Assembly (NCBI GenBank): GCA_022778585.1
Contig: JALFTI010000010.1
Location: 186,001 to 250,000, forward strand
DNA length: 64,000 nucleotides
Reading direction: 5' to 3'
DNA from: Pygmaiobacter massiliensis
Lineage (GTDB): Bacteria > Bacillota > Clostridia > Oscillospirales > Ruminococcaceae
Shown in pieces: positions 50,860-60,429 of this stretch. The translations under genes were made by a program, and so were the position numbers. The notes below the pieces were generated by a model that saw only the letters and a list, made by a program, of their open reading frames with translations, was not told the DNA's origin and did not search any database. How positions within the stretch are numbered: position 1 is the first letter of the stretch; each line of letters begins with the position of its first letter.

Positions 50860-50902
50860 AAAGGATACCCGCTTTTCCAAATAAGAAAAGCGGGTATCCT
50901 TT
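50860..50902 (-). terminator. Long terminator after rlmA
   Basis: AAAGGATACCCGCTTTTC pairs perfectly (18 bp) with GAAAAGCGGGTATCCTTT. Confidence 0.92.
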
Positions 50903-50975
50903 CTGTTATTGCTTTTGTCTTAATTGCACTGCACCGCCTGCACACAGCTAGCCTTTGTGCCAAGCACGACACCGT

Positions 50976-51809
50976 TCAGCGCTCTTTGCGCCGGTAGACC
51001 AAAAAATCAAACGCAATTTGGGTTTTAAGTGTTTCCAATTGTGCCAGCTTCTGCGCACCCTGCTGGGGAGTTTTCCAATAATAGGGGGTCATCGCAAACA
51101 GGTCCTGAATCTGCTGTTTGTTTTCCAGGCAAATTTCTCCTCGAACCGGCACTCTTTTTTCCATCTGAAAACCGAAATATGCCACTTCCTTCTGCTCATT
51201 TTCATAGGGGGTACTGTACAGTACCTGTTTTAGTTCCCACAAATGCCGCGGGCCCGGCACTGCATACAAAAACACACCGCCGGGACAAACCACCCTTGCA
51301 AACTCCTCTTGCGCTACCGGTGCAAACACATTGGTCAGGCAGCTTACGCTGGCTGTACGCACCGGCATAGAAAAGCTGCTGGCCACCGCAAATTCCACAT
51401 TTGCAACACGCTTTGCGGCACTGCGCACCGCTGCTTTGGAAATGTCAAACCCCGCTACATACACCCTGGGCATGCTTTGCGCCAGGCAACCGGTATAATA
51501 TCCTTCGCCGCAGCCCGCATCCAGCAAGGTCTGTTGTGCATTTTTGCTTTCTCCCAAAGCCTTTTGTGCCAGCTGACACAGCATATCCGCAAAAGCAGCA
51601 TAAAAACCTCGCTCCAAAAAACGGCGGCGGGCCAACACCATCTGTTTATCGTCTCCAGGCAAGCTGGAATGCTTGCGGTTTACCGGCAAAAGATTGGCAT
51701 ATCCCTCCTTTGCCAGGTCAAAGCTGTGGCGGTTTTGGCAGCGCAGCGCACCGTTTTCTTTTTTAAGTACGCCTTTGCATATTGGGCAGCAGAAAAAAGA
51801 CTCCTGCAT
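50976..51809 (-). CDS. 23S rRNA (guanine-N1-)-methyltransferase, RlmA family
   Basis: 277 residues. N-terminal zinc finger (CPICKGVL, then CQNRHSFD) and the family motif AKEGYANLLP; SAM-binding LLDAGCGEGYYTGCLA; later ASVSCLTNVFAP and FARVVCPGG. RlmA-type enzymes methylate G745 or G748 in domain II of 23S rRNA; TlrB-like members confer tylosin-type resistance, which cannot be inferred here. It is last in the minus-strand alaS-to-rlmA run. Confidence 0.9.
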   Translation of the reverse strand: MQESFFCCPICKGVLKKENGALRCQNRHSFDLAKEGYANLLPVNRKHSSLPGDDKQMVLARRRFLERGFYAAFADMLCQLAQKALGESKNAQQTLLDAGCGEGYYTGCLAQSMPRVYVAGFDISKAAVRSAAKRVANVEFAVASSFSMPVRTASVSCLTNVFAPVAQEEFARVVCPGGVFLYAVPGPRHLWELKQVLYSTPYENEQKEVAYFGFQMEKRVPVRGEICLENKQQIQDLFAMTPYYWKTPQQGAQKLAQLETLKTQIAFDFLVYRRKER

Positions 51810-51831
51810 AACATTCTCCCCCCTGGCCGTT

Positions 51832-53100
51832 TCAGGTTAAAACCTGCAAAATAGAAGCCAACTCTTTGCAGGACACATCCGCATCCGCACAATCTGCCGC
51901 GCGCCCCACCCCAATGGTGGCAAGCCCAGCCCGTTTTGCCCCTGCCATGTCGTCCTCGGGGTTATCTCCAATCATTACCGCGTTTTCCGGGCTGGTATTA
52001 GCCTGTTGCAAAGCGTACTCAAACATCCGCCGGTCCGGTTTATCATAGCCTACAAGGCCGGAGACAAACACCCCTGAAAGATAGGGATCCAGCCCTAAGG
52101 CAGTAACCACCTGCGGAAGCTCGGGGTAATTATTGGATAAAATGTACTGGCGATACCCGCGCTTTTGAAGGGTGGAAAGCACCGTTACTGCGTCCTGCTT
52201 CAGACGGTTATTGGCCGGGTTTAAAAGGGCCGGGCGCAGCTGGCGTGCCATGGCATCGGCTTCCTGCCGTAAAAAGCCATATTCCTGATAAACCTGCGAA
52301 AACTTTTCTTCTACAAACCGCCACCATGCTCCCTGCTGCTGCGCCAGGGCCCGAGTATCCGGCAGGCCGCACCACCAGGGCAGGCAGCGAAAACGCAGCC
52401 GCTCCATCAACTGTTCCAGCGTAACCGGGTGGTCGGGTTTGAGCGTATGGATGCTGTGGTAGGCCGTTTCAACCCAGGTGTGGTCCGGCTCGGTCAAGGT
52501 TCCATGAAAATCCCAAAAAAGGACCGGCTTTTCACATAAAAGGTTGGCAAGCTCCTCGTAGGTATAGGTGGCGTTCAAGGTTTCCAGCAAAGCCTTTTTC
52601 GAAAGCCTTGCAGGCATTCCTACCCGCTGCAGCAGCTCGGTGCGCCGCTGTGCCGAATTTTGGGTGCCGGAAAGGCCAAGGGCATATAAATCGGTATAGG
52701 TAATTTTTCTGCCATTGCGGGGCTTTTCCTGGGTGGCGCCCGCACGGCGCAGCGCTTGCAGTATTACCTCGTTGGGCAGGCCTTCCACCCCCAAGGTTCC
52801 CTCTTTGGAAGGGGCGGCTTTGCGCGACTCCTTTCCTTTTACTGCCGGTACATACGCATGTTTGATAACGGCCCCCCGGGCAAAATTCTGAATATAATTG
52901 CGGATGCGAAACCCTGCCGCGTCCGAATCGGTCAGAATAATAATCCCGCGCTTTTTTCCCAGTGTTTTGATGAGTTCACGCTTTTCTGCGTCCCGATAGA
53001 TGGAAAACCCGCCGGTAGTCAACACCAAACCATCGATAATGCCGCTTAGCCGGGCGGCGTCGTATTTTCCCTCTACAATTACCAATTCATTAATCCGCAT
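51832..53100 (-). CDS. Toprim nuclease (RNase M5-like, DUF4093) fused to a HAD hydrolase
   Basis: 422 residues in one unbroken frame. Residues 1-~185: toprim domain with Glu10 in VIVEGKYDA and Asp58-Ser-Asp60 in LTDSDAAG, followed by a DUF4093-like helical part, as in RNase M5 (5S rRNA maturase). Residues ~192-420: HAD domain with DFHGT (Asp197; the usual second Asp is His199), ILSNN, the motif III Lys in YDKPDRRMF and motif IV MIGDNPEDD. The two parts are normally separate proteins. It overlaps the holA end by 11 bp. Confidence 0.85.
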   Translation of the reverse strand: MRINELVIVEGKYDAARLSGIIDGLVLTTGGFSIYRDAEKRELIKTLGKKRGIIILTDSDAAGFRIRNYIQNFARGAVIKHAYVPAVKGKESRKAAPSKEGTLGVEGLPNEVILQALRRAGATQEKPRNGRKITYTDLYALGLSGTQNSAQRRTELLQRVGMPARLSKKALLETLNATYTYEELANLLCEKPVLFWDFHGTLTEPDHTWVETAYHSIHTLKPDHPVTLEQLMERLRFRCLPWWCGLPDTRALAQQQGAWWRFVEEKFSQVYQEYGFLRQEADAMARQLRPALLNPANNRLKQDAVTVLSTLQKRGYRQYILSNNYPELPQVVTALGLDPYLSGVFVSGLVGYDKPDRRMFEYALQQANTSPENAVMIGDNPEDDMAGAKRAGLATIGVGRAADCADADVSCKELASILQVLT

Positions 53101-54160
53101 ACTGCCCCCGCCTGTTGCAAAGCAACAGCTGACCTACCGCCAGCCGCAGCTGGTCTTCTCGTTCCATTGTACTGCCTTTTAACCGCCGGTCCAGGTCGCC
53201 CAAAATTTGCAGGCAGCCTGCCAGCTGCGCCGCTGTGCGCCCCGAAACCTCCCGCGAAAGTTTTTTCAGCCGGTACTCTTTTCCCTTGCCATACAATTGT
53301 TCCGCAATCTCTTCCACACTCAAATGGGCCTGCCTGCCACACAAAAGCTGATACATATCCAGGTAGGTACTTGCCAGGGCGGCGGCAATCATTAGTGGTT
53401 CCTGCTGCAGATACAACAGTTCGTCCAACAAATGAAAAGCCATTCCCGCCTTGCCGGCCAGAATCAGACGGGAGAGTTCAAACACATCCGCTTCTATGCT
53501 TCGGGTGGCCATATGCTGTACCAGCTGCCGGTTTACGGTGCCATAGCCAGCCGCAGCCGCCAGCTTTTCGCATTCTGCCCGCAATAGATACAAATCAATT
53601 TTACAGCGCTCCACCAAAAGCCGGGCGGCGTCCTCTTCCATGTGAGCGCCCAGCTGTTCACAATACTGCACAACCTGCCGGCGGGCAGCCGCTTCGTTGG
53701 GCTTTTCCAGCGCAGCTACCACACCGTATTTTTCCACCGCTGTCAAAAGCGGTTTTGCGGTCGCGGGCAGCTTAATGGACGCCGGCTTGCCATATTTTGC
53801 AGGCGCTTCCTTCACCAAAACCGTAAAAACAAGCACTGCGCTTTCCAGCTGAGGACAAAGTTCGGCCAAAAGCTTTATATCATCGGCCGGCATGGCTGTG
53901 GGTTCCATATGAGAAAATAGGACAACCCTTTTGTCCCCCAAAAGGGTAATAGCCCCGGCCGCTTCCACCGCGCGCTGAATTTCCGGCACAGGCCCCGCCA
54001 GCACCGTAGGCTGTTCCCCTTCGGGACCGGTCATATGGCATACCACCCGCTGTGCAGCGGCATCCAGAAGGTATTCATCGGCACTGTACAAAAGCCAGCA
54101 GGAAGATTGCTGCTGTGCCTTTATGGCTCTCAAAAGCTCATCCAAATTCCATATTGCCAC
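53090..54160 (-). CDS. holA: DNA polymerase III subunit delta
   Basis: 356 residues from GTG 54160, which shares one base with the comEC stop (TAGTG). The three-domain clamp-loader delta is recognised by WLLYSADEYLLDAAAQRV, a KPNEAAARRQVVQYCEQLG segment, RSIEADVFELSRLILAGK and the C-terminal collar helices. It opens the sliding clamp during replication. comEC-holA linkage is common in Firmicutes. Confidence 0.92.
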   Translation of the reverse strand: MAIWNLDELLRAIKAQQQSSCWLLYSADEYLLDAAAQRVVCHMTGPEGEQPTVLAGPVPEIQRAVEAAGAITLLGDKRVVLFSHMEPTAMPADDIKLLAELCPQLESAVLVFTVLVKEAPAKYGKPASIKLPATAKPLLTAVEKYGVVAALEKPNEAAARRQVVQYCEQLGAHMEEDAARLLVERCKIDLYLLRAECEKLAAAAGYGTVNRQLVQHMATRSIEADVFELSRLILAGKAGMAFHLLDELLYLQQEPLMIAAALASTYLDMYQLLCGRQAHLSVEEIAEQLYGKGKEYRLKKLSREVSGRTAAQLAGCLQILGDLDRRLKGSTMEREDQLRLAVGQLLLCNRRGQYAD

Positions 54161-56256
54161 TACGGTGCTTCACCCTCCATTCTGCGCCAGCATTCTCCCG
54201 GGCGCACACTTAACAAAAGGTCTTCCCCTTCCACAAAACACTGGGCACCTTCTGCCCCGGCCGCCCACTCGCCATTGGCGGCATTGGAAAACAGCGTTTC
54301 ACACAAAAGGCCTTCCGGTTCTACCCGTCCTGCCAGGAATGCTGAAAAAGATGAATGATCTGCCAACTTTACCCTGCCGTCAGAAGTGCCAAACACAATG
54401 CCGCCTATATCCAAATAGGCAATTCGTCCATTTTCCTGCTGTTCAATGGTAATTATTATACCATCAAACGGTGTAAATGTAACGCCCGTTAAAACATCCC
54501 GCGCAGGTTTACAGCTGGTGACCGGTTCATACAGTTTGAGAACAGGCGTTTGACTTTGTGCACTGGAAAGATCACAAAACAAGGTAATTTGTTCTACCCC
54601 ATGCGCTTCCAGCCAGTTTTCCAGGTAATCTGCCGACTGACCATTCGCAGACCAGAGAACAACTGCCTCCCCACTGCGCATGGCCACTACGGAAGGCCGG
54701 GTGGTACTGCCGACCAACGCTACCTGTACCGTGCCGGCAGACGCAAGTGTTCCAAACAAAACGCCCGCACCGGCCAGCCAAACAGCTGCCGCCACTGCAG
54801 TTTTAAAACAGCGGCGCCGGCAAAAGAAAACCAAAGCTGCAACCACAACTGCACAACACAAAAGCGGGTAGGTTCCGTGCAGCCACGCCCTGCCGCCAGG
54901 CAAGGCGGCAAACCAGGCTGCAACCTGATTTTGCCAGCGCGCCACTACACCGCAGATTGCCAGAAATACCCGGGCAGGCAAGCGTAGGAAGGGAACTTGC
55001 CACAAAAGACAGCCGGCTAACCCGCACCCCAGTTCAAATGGCAAAAGCGGAATAGTAAAAAGGCCCGATAATACCGACCATATCGTCAGCTGAGTCCCCA
55101 CCAAAATGCTGGCAGGTATTATTGCAACCTGAGCCGATACCGACATAAAAAACATCTGTCCCACATCAAACAGCTTTTCTTTCCAAAGGGGAACAGCGTC
55201 TTCGCCAGACCAAAGCCTGCTTGTAACCTTTTCGTCCCAAAACCACACAGCCCACAATACGCCGGCAGTAGCACTGGCCGAAAGCAATAAACTTGCACTG
55301 CCGGCTGCACCCGGCTGAACAACCGTTATGACAAAGAGCGCTGTCCCAAGCCCGGTTGCACCATCGGAATCTGCATAGACACATTTTGCCAAAAGCGCCA
55401 GAACAAACATACACCCTGCCCTTAGTACAGAGTTGGCCATTCCGGTAAAAGAGGCATACAACACAACCATTGCTATGCCCAATACCGCACCCAAATGCCT
55501 GCACCGTTTGGGTACCAATGCCATAATAGTGCCGCATACCACCGAAAGGTGCATTCCGCTGACCGCCAAAAGATGGGAAAGCCCCGACAACCGATAACTG
55601 CGAGTGAGATGATCCGTCAAGGCAGACTTATCCCCGGTACATACGGCAGCCGCCGTGCGGCCTGCATCTGCGCCGATTAATGCACGAAGCACCGAGCTGG
55701 ATTTTTGCTGCAGCTGTACCAGAAAGCTTTGGACAGAATGTTGATGCCCCACAAAAGAAAGCGGGCCAGCAGCATAGCCGTAAAGTGCAACGCCCTGCTC
55801 TCTGCCGTAGCGGCCGGCGTCGGTCAAAGCAAGGGTCGTATCAATTACATCGCCTGCCTCGCAGGCCTCCAGTCCCCAAACCGTAATGTCAAGCGGCGTA
55901 TTTTGCACCTCGTCTTCTATTTCAAACACCTTCAGATCGGTGCGGCTGCTGTCATCATTCCAGCTGACCCGTTCCACCAATGCCTTTACCGAAACAGTCT
56001 GCCCGGCCCAAGAAAGCTGACGGTCCAAAACAGTACGGTACCATGCAAACCTTGCACAGGCCAAAAGACCGGCTGCAGCGCACAAAAGTGCGGCCAGTTT
56101 TGTGGCGCTTTTAGGATTTCGAAACAGGAAACAGCCAAAGATAACGGTTCCCGCCGCAAAACAAACTGCCGCAAGCGGCAAAGCCTGCGGCAGTTCGTTT
56201 AAAACCAGCAGCACCACAAACCATGAAAAACAAAACACGGCAAGCGGCCTTTTCAT
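54160..56256 (-). CDS. comEC: ComEC/Rec2 DNA-uptake channel with degenerate C-terminal domain
   Basis: 698 residues. N-terminal DUF4131 OB-like part (~60-190), the competence membrane domain with LSGLSHLLAVSGMHLSVV and about ten membrane segments, then a C-terminal region from ~515 where the metallo-beta-lactamase domain is expected. That region (VQVALVGSTTRPSVVAMRSG...) lacks the HxHxDH metal motif, so nuclease activity is doubtful. It moves single-stranded DNA through the membrane. comM at 26.4 kb is the only other competence gene seen. Confidence 0.9.
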   Translation of the reverse strand: MKRPLAVFCFSWFVVLLVLNELPQALPLAAVCFAAGTVIFGCFLFRNPKSATKLAALLCAAAGLLACARFAWYRTVLDRQLSWAGQTVSVKALVERVSWNDDSSRTDLKVFEIEDEVQNTPLDITVWGLEACEAGDVIDTTLALTDAGRYGREQGVALYGYAAGPLSFVGHQHSVQSFLVQLQQKSSSVLRALIGADAGRTAAAVCTGDKSALTDHLTRSYRLSGLSHLLAVSGMHLSVVCGTIMALVPKRCRHLGAVLGIAMVVLYASFTGMANSVLRAGCMFVLALLAKCVYADSDGATGLGTALFVITVVQPGAAGSASLLLSASATAGVLWAVWFWDEKVTSRLWSGEDAVPLWKEKLFDVGQMFFMSVSAQVAIIPASILVGTQLTIWSVLSGLFTIPLLPFELGCGLAGCLLWQVPFLRLPARVFLAICGVVARWQNQVAAWFAALPGGRAWLHGTYPLLCCAVVVAALVFFCRRRCFKTAVAAAVWLAGAGVLFGTLASAGTVQVALVGSTTRPSVVAMRSGEAVVLWSANGQSADYLENWLEAHGVEQITLFCDLSSAQSQTPVLKLYEPVTSCKPARDVLTGVTFTPFDGIIITIEQQENGRIAYLDIGGIVFGTSDGRVKLADHSSFSAFLAGRVEPEGLLCETLFSNAANGEWAAGAEGAQCFVEGEDLLLSVRPGECWRRMEGEAP

Positions 56257-56328
56257 CTGGTCCTCCCATCAGCCCGGCACAAACCGGGCAGCTTTTCGCC
56301 AAGCTGTTACAAACAGCCTTTTAAGCGT

Positions 56329-56868
56329 TTACTTAAAAAACAAGGGCAGCGGCTCCAGGAAAATAATATCCTTGCGCTCGGCAGCATCGCCTTCCGCCAG
56401 CACCGCCGCTTTGCCCACCACCTGGGCGCTGCTGTGGGCCACCAGTTCTTCCAACGCATGCAAGCTTCCGCCCGTGCTGATCACATCATCCACAATCAGC
56501 ACCCGCTTACCATTCATGCTTTCCAGGTCCTTACGGTCAATTACCAGGCGCTGACCGCCTTCGGTGGTGATGGATTTGTCCTCTACGATCACCGCCTCGC
56601 TCATGTAAAGTTTTGGACCTTTGCGGGCCGGAATATAGTTTTTATTGCTTTGGCGGGCCATTTCGTAGGCAAGCGGAATGCCTTTCGCTTCTGCCGTTAC
56701 GATCAGGTCAAATTCCGGGCACTTTTCCAAAAGGGCTTTGGCGCAGGCCACAGTCAGTTCCACATCGCTGAACATGACGAAAGCGGCAATGTCCATATGC
56801 TCGTTTACCGGGCAGATAGGCAGCTGCCTGGTCAGGCCTGCCACCTTCAATTCATAGGTTTTTCCCAT
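56329..56868 (-). CDS. Adenine phosphoribosyltransferase-like protein
   Basis: 179 residues from ATG 56868 (AAAGGAG, 6 nt). PRPP-binding motif VLIVDDVISTGGSL, substrate-side VTAEAKGIPLAYEMAR and flexible-loop region KSITTEGGQRLVIDR. It resembles Apt but with an N-terminal extension (LTRQLPICPVNEHMDIAAF), so other purine PRTase specificity is possible. It lies in the alaS-HIT-PRTase-comEC run. Confidence 0.82.
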   Translation of the reverse strand: MGKTYELKVAGLTRQLPICPVNEHMDIAAFVMFSDVELTVACAKALLEKCPEFDLIVTAEAKGIPLAYEMARQSNKNYIPARKGPKLYMSEAVIVEDKSITTEGGQRLVIDRKDLESMNGKRVLIVDDVISTGGSLHALEELVAHSSAQVVGKAAVLAEGDAAERKDIIFLEPLPLFFK

Positions 56869-56970
56869 TCCAAACTCCTTTCCTGCCGCCAAACGGCAGA
56901 GCGCAAACCGCAGGTTTTACGGCGGTTTGTTCGTTGCAGATGCTGCAAAACAAATGGGCTTTTTTGCTGT

Positions 56971-57312
56971 TTAGCCCGGCGGCCAAGCTAAACTGCGTTT
57001 TGCCAACACATGAAAATGCAGATGCGGCACGCTTTGGCCGCCGTCCTGCCCTACATTGGAGACAACACGATAGCCGTTTTCCACCCCAAGCTCTTTGCAA
57101 AGCCTGGAAATAGTCGCGAACACATGCCCCAAAAGCGGGCCGTTTTCTTCGGTCAGGGCTGCAGCCGAAGGGATATGCTGCTTTGGAATCACCAAAAAGT
57201 GGACCGGCGCCTGCGGGTCAATATCGTAGAAAGCCAAAATCCGGTCATCTTCAAACAGCTTGTTGGAAGGGATTTCACCCGCCGCAATCTTGCAAAACAG
57301 GCAATCTTCCAT
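56971..57312 (-). CDS. HIT-family (Hint-like) nucleotide hydrolase
   Basis: 113 residues from ATG 57312 (AAGGAG, 9 nt; ATG 57321 sits too close to the site). Zinc cysteines CLFCKIAAGEIPS, DIDPQAPVHFLVIPKQH and the histidine triad HLHFHVL. It hydrolyses AMP-lysine or aminoacyl-AMP type substrates. It follows alaS by 58 bp. Confidence 0.95.
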   Translation of the reverse strand: MEDCLFCKIAAGEIPSNKLFEDDRILAFYDIDPQAPVHFLVIPKQHIPSAAALTEENGPLLGHVFATISRLCKELGVENGYRVVSNVGQDGGQSVPHLHFHVLAKRSLAWPPG

Positions 57313-57370
57313 CTGGTTCATCTCCTTTTCCTGTAAGAATGGTATCAGGTCTTCTGCGCACAAAAAACAT

Positions 57371-60034
57371 TCAGTTCAGCAGGCTCTTTACCAGCTCGGG
57401 CACAGCTGCCAGCGCTTCGTCCACCTTGGTAAGGTCGCCCACACCAGCCATGGCAAAGTCGGGTTTACCGCCGCCCTTACCACCGGTTACCGCTGCTGCA
57501 AGCTTTACCAGGTTACCGGCCTTTACGCCGCGGGCCAAAGCACCCTTGCCCACTGCAGCAGCCATATTGCCTTTGCCGTTTGCCTCGCCGCACAGCACAA
57601 TTACGCTGTCCGGGGTGGACTCACGGATTTTATCGCACATATCGCGCAGGGTTTGGGTATCGGTACCGCCAAAAAAGGCAGTAAAAATACGAATGCCATC
57701 CATCTCTTTGGCGTTTTGGAACAGCCCGTCCACCTGCTGGCTGGCTGCAGCTGCCTTTGCCTTCTCCAGCTGGCTGCGCATCTCGCGCAGTTCGGCATTC
57801 AGGCCGGCAATTCGCAGCGGCAGGTCGGTGTATTTGCCAACCTTCAGTTTTTCGCAGGTGTCGTTCAGCAGTTCGGTACGCTCCTCCAGCAGGGCCAGCA
57901 CATTGCTTCCGGTCACACCTTCAATACGGCGCACACCGGCGGCCACGCCGGCTTCGGACAAAATTTTAAAGGAGCCCACCATGGCAGTGTTGGACACATG
58001 GGTACCACCGCAGAACTCGGTGGAATAATCCGATACGCTCACCACCCGGACCATATCGCCGTACTTTTCACCAAACAGAGCCATTGCGCCCTTCTGCTTT
58101 GCTTCCTTAATAGGCAGCACTTCGGTGGTAACCGGAATGGCTTCGAAGATTTTTTCGTTTACCATCTTTTCGACCCGTTCCAGCTCCTCCGGTGTGACCG
58201 GGCCAAAGTGGGTAAAGTCAAACCGCACGCGGGCGCCATCCTCATAGGAACCGGCCTGGTGCACATGCAGCCCCAGCACTTCCCGCAAAGCGGCCTGCAG
58301 CAGGTGGGCCGCCGTGTGGTTGCGGGCGGTAGCCATGCGAACCTTGCGGTCTACAGCTGCCACGATCCGGCTGCCTTTGGTCAAAAGCCCGCTTTCCAGC
58401 ACGCAGGTATGCACATAATAGCCCTTGGCGTTCTTTTTGCAGCCCTGCACCCGCAGCTTAACTCCCTCTGCGGTCAGGTAACCCACATCGCCCACCTGTC
58501 CGCCGGACTCTGCATAAAACGGCGTGGTATCCAGTACCACAAGGACCCCTTCCTTGGGGCCATCGTCGCAACTGACCGCATCGGTCAGGCCATCTTCGCA
58601 GGCCAATGCCACCACGGTAGCGTCACACTCCAGCTGGTCGTAGCCCACAAACACGGTCGGCTCAGCCTCCAGCTCACTGAACAGGTCACTGCTCCAGCCG
58701 GAAATATCCTTGCTCCTGCGGTCGGCACGGGCTGTATCGCGCTGATGGGCAAGTTCCTTCTGGAAGGTATCCTCATCCACCGATACCCCTGCTTCCGCGG
58801 CAATCTCCTTGGTCAGGTCCAGCGGGAAGCCAAAGGTGTCGTGCAGGCGGAAAGCATCCAAGCCGGACAAGACCTTTTCCTTGCCTTCCTGTGCCGTTTT
58901 TTTGATATTTTCCAAAAGGCCGGTGAGGATATTCATGCCCTGGTCAATGGTCTTGTAGAAGCTTTCCTCCTCAGTACCAATAACCTTTTTGATGTAATCG
59001 GCATGCTCAGCCAGTTCCGGATAACCGGCCTTGCTGGCCTCGATTACATTGTCCACCAATTCGGTCAGGAAGGGACGACGGATTCCCAGCAGCCGGCCAT
59101 GGCGGGCTGCCCGGCGCAGAAGGCGGCGCAGCACATAGCCGCGGCCCGCGTTGGAAGGCAGAATGCCGTCGCTTACCATAAAGGTAGTGGAACGGATATG
59201 GTCGGTGATCACACGGATAGAGATATCGTCCTTGTGGTTTTGGCCATAGCTCTTGCCGCTGATCTTCTCCACCAGGTTCAGGGTGGAGCGCACGGTATCT
59301 ACCTCAAACAGGTTGCCTACCCCCTGCATAACGCAGGCCAGACGCTCGAGCCCCATGCCGGTGTCAATGTTAGGCCGGGCCATGCGGGTATAGGTACCGG
59401 CGCCATCCGAATCAAACTGGCTGAACACCAGATTCCACACTTCCATATACCGGTCACAGTCGCAGCCCACCGCGCAGCCGGGCTTTCCGCAGCCGTACTC
59501 GGGCCCGCGGTCAAAATAGATCTCGCTGCAGGGACCGCACGGACCAGAGCCATGCTCCCAGAAATTGTCCTCTTTGCCAAACCGGACCATATGATCTTCG
59601 GGAATGCCGATCTGCTTGGTCCAGATATCCCAGGCTTCATCGTCGTCCTGGTAGACCGAAATGTAGAGCTTTTCTGCCGGAATAGCCAATCTGCCGGTCA
59701 AAAATTCCCATGCCCAGGCAATTGCTTCCTTTTTAAAGTAATCCTGGAAGCTGAAGTTGCCCAGCATTTCAAAAAAGGTTCCGTGGCGCGCAGTAATGCC
59801 CACCCGCTCAATATCCGGGGTGCGAATGCACTTTTGGCAGGTGCATACCCTGTGGCGGGGCGGCTCTTCCTCGGCCAAAAACCACTTTTTCATGGGGGCC
59901 ATGCCGCTGTTAATCAAAAGCAGGCTGTTGTCGTTTTTCGGCACCAGCGGGAAGCTTTCCAGCCGCAGATGCCCTTTCTCCTCAAAGAAGGACAAAAACT
60001 CCTCCCGCAGTTCGTTCAAGCCGGTCCATTTCAT
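57371..60034 (-). CDS. alaS: Alanyl-tRNA synthetase
   Basis: 887 residues. Class II catalytic core (LRLESFPLVPKNDNSLLLINSG in part, GTFFEMLGNFSF), the editing domain with HTAAHLLQAAL and FCGGTHV zinc residues, and a C-terminal GGKGGGKPDFAMAGV DHHA1 region. It charges tRNA-Ala and deacylates mischarged Ser/Gly. Controlled by a T-box leader and consensus promoter upstream. Confidence 0.98.
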   Translation of the reverse strand: MKWTGLNELREEFLSFFEEKGHLRLESFPLVPKNDNSLLLINSGMAPMKKWFLAEEEPPRHRVCTCQKCIRTPDIERVGITARHGTFFEMLGNFSFQDYFKKEAIAWAWEFLTGRLAIPAEKLYISVYQDDDEAWDIWTKQIGIPEDHMVRFGKEDNFWEHGSGPCGPCSEIYFDRGPEYGCGKPGCAVGCDCDRYMEVWNLVFSQFDSDGAGTYTRMARPNIDTGMGLERLACVMQGVGNLFEVDTVRSTLNLVEKISGKSYGQNHKDDISIRVITDHIRSTTFMVSDGILPSNAGRGYVLRRLLRRAARHGRLLGIRRPFLTELVDNVIEASKAGYPELAEHADYIKKVIGTEEESFYKTIDQGMNILTGLLENIKKTAQEGKEKVLSGLDAFRLHDTFGFPLDLTKEIAAEAGVSVDEDTFQKELAHQRDTARADRRSKDISGWSSDLFSELEAEPTVFVGYDQLECDATVVALACEDGLTDAVSCDDGPKEGVLVVLDTTPFYAESGGQVGDVGYLTAEGVKLRVQGCKKNAKGYYVHTCVLESGLLTKGSRIVAAVDRKVRMATARNHTAAHLLQAALREVLGLHVHQAGSYEDGARVRFDFTHFGPVTPEELERVEKMVNEKIFEAIPVTTEVLPIKEAKQKGAMALFGEKYGDMVRVVSVSDYSTEFCGGTHVSNTAMVGSFKILSEAGVAAGVRRIEGVTGSNVLALLEERTELLNDTCEKLKVGKYTDLPLRIAGLNAELREMRSQLEKAKAAAASQQVDGLFQNAKEMDGIRIFTAFFGGTDTQTLRDMCDKIRESTPDSVIVLCGEANGKGNMAAAVGKGALARGVKAGNLVKLAAAVTGGKGGGKPDFAMAGVGDLTKVDEALAAVPELVKSLLN

Positions 60035-60069
60035 CTTTGTTTCACCTGTTCTTTCCTGTTTTCACGGCC

Positions 60070-60322
60070 AAAAGCCGGGCAAAAGATAAGCCTCCGCCCC
60101 GGTAAAGGGACGAAGGCCGTGTATGCTCCGTGGTACCACCCAAATTGCGCCCGCCTTGGCGAACGCCACTCTTTCGCCTTAACGCGGCGGTAACGCCCGG
60201 TTTTAACGGGGGCTCCAGGGCGGCGCAAACCGGGCAGTTTGGCAAGAACCTTTCAGCTTATGGTCCTCTCTCTGTTGCCTGTGCCGGGTCATTGACCCTT
60301 TCATTGCCTTTTACTGATTCTA
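60070..60322 (-). promoter_or_regulatory. T-box leader of alaS
   Basis: Minus strand has a Stem I-like element (GGCAA...TTGCC with AGAGAGAGGACC and GCTGAAAGG), a stem GCCCGGTTT/AAAACCGGGC and the T-box GGGTGGTACCAC (60130-60141). Terminator arms CCTTCGTCCC and GGGGCGGAGG follow (60091-60116, 10 pairs including G-U). Uncharged tRNA-Ala would favour antitermination. The specifier codon could not be placed with certainty. Confidence 0.9.
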
Positions 60323-60329
60323 ATATTTG

Positions 60330-60358
60330 ATTATAGGGGTAAGAAAGCCAAATGTCAA
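60330..60358 (-). promoter_or_regulatory. Consensus SigA promoter of alaS
   Basis: Minus strand TTGACA, 17-nt spacer, TATAAT, both hexamers perfect; transcript start near 60323. Confidence 0.88.
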
Positions 60359-60429
60359 GAGCGCAAGCTCGCTGTGCCTTCTGCCCGCCGCGTTAAATAA
60401 CAAGCCGGGTTCAAGGCTTTTCGGTTCGG

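Noticed and set aside
57260-60193. A 977-codon plus-strand open frame covering alaS
   Set aside because: It is exactly antisense to a full-length, motif-complete alaS; it has no ribosome site and shows His/Gly/Ala-rich composition typical of the reverse complement of a biased coding frame.
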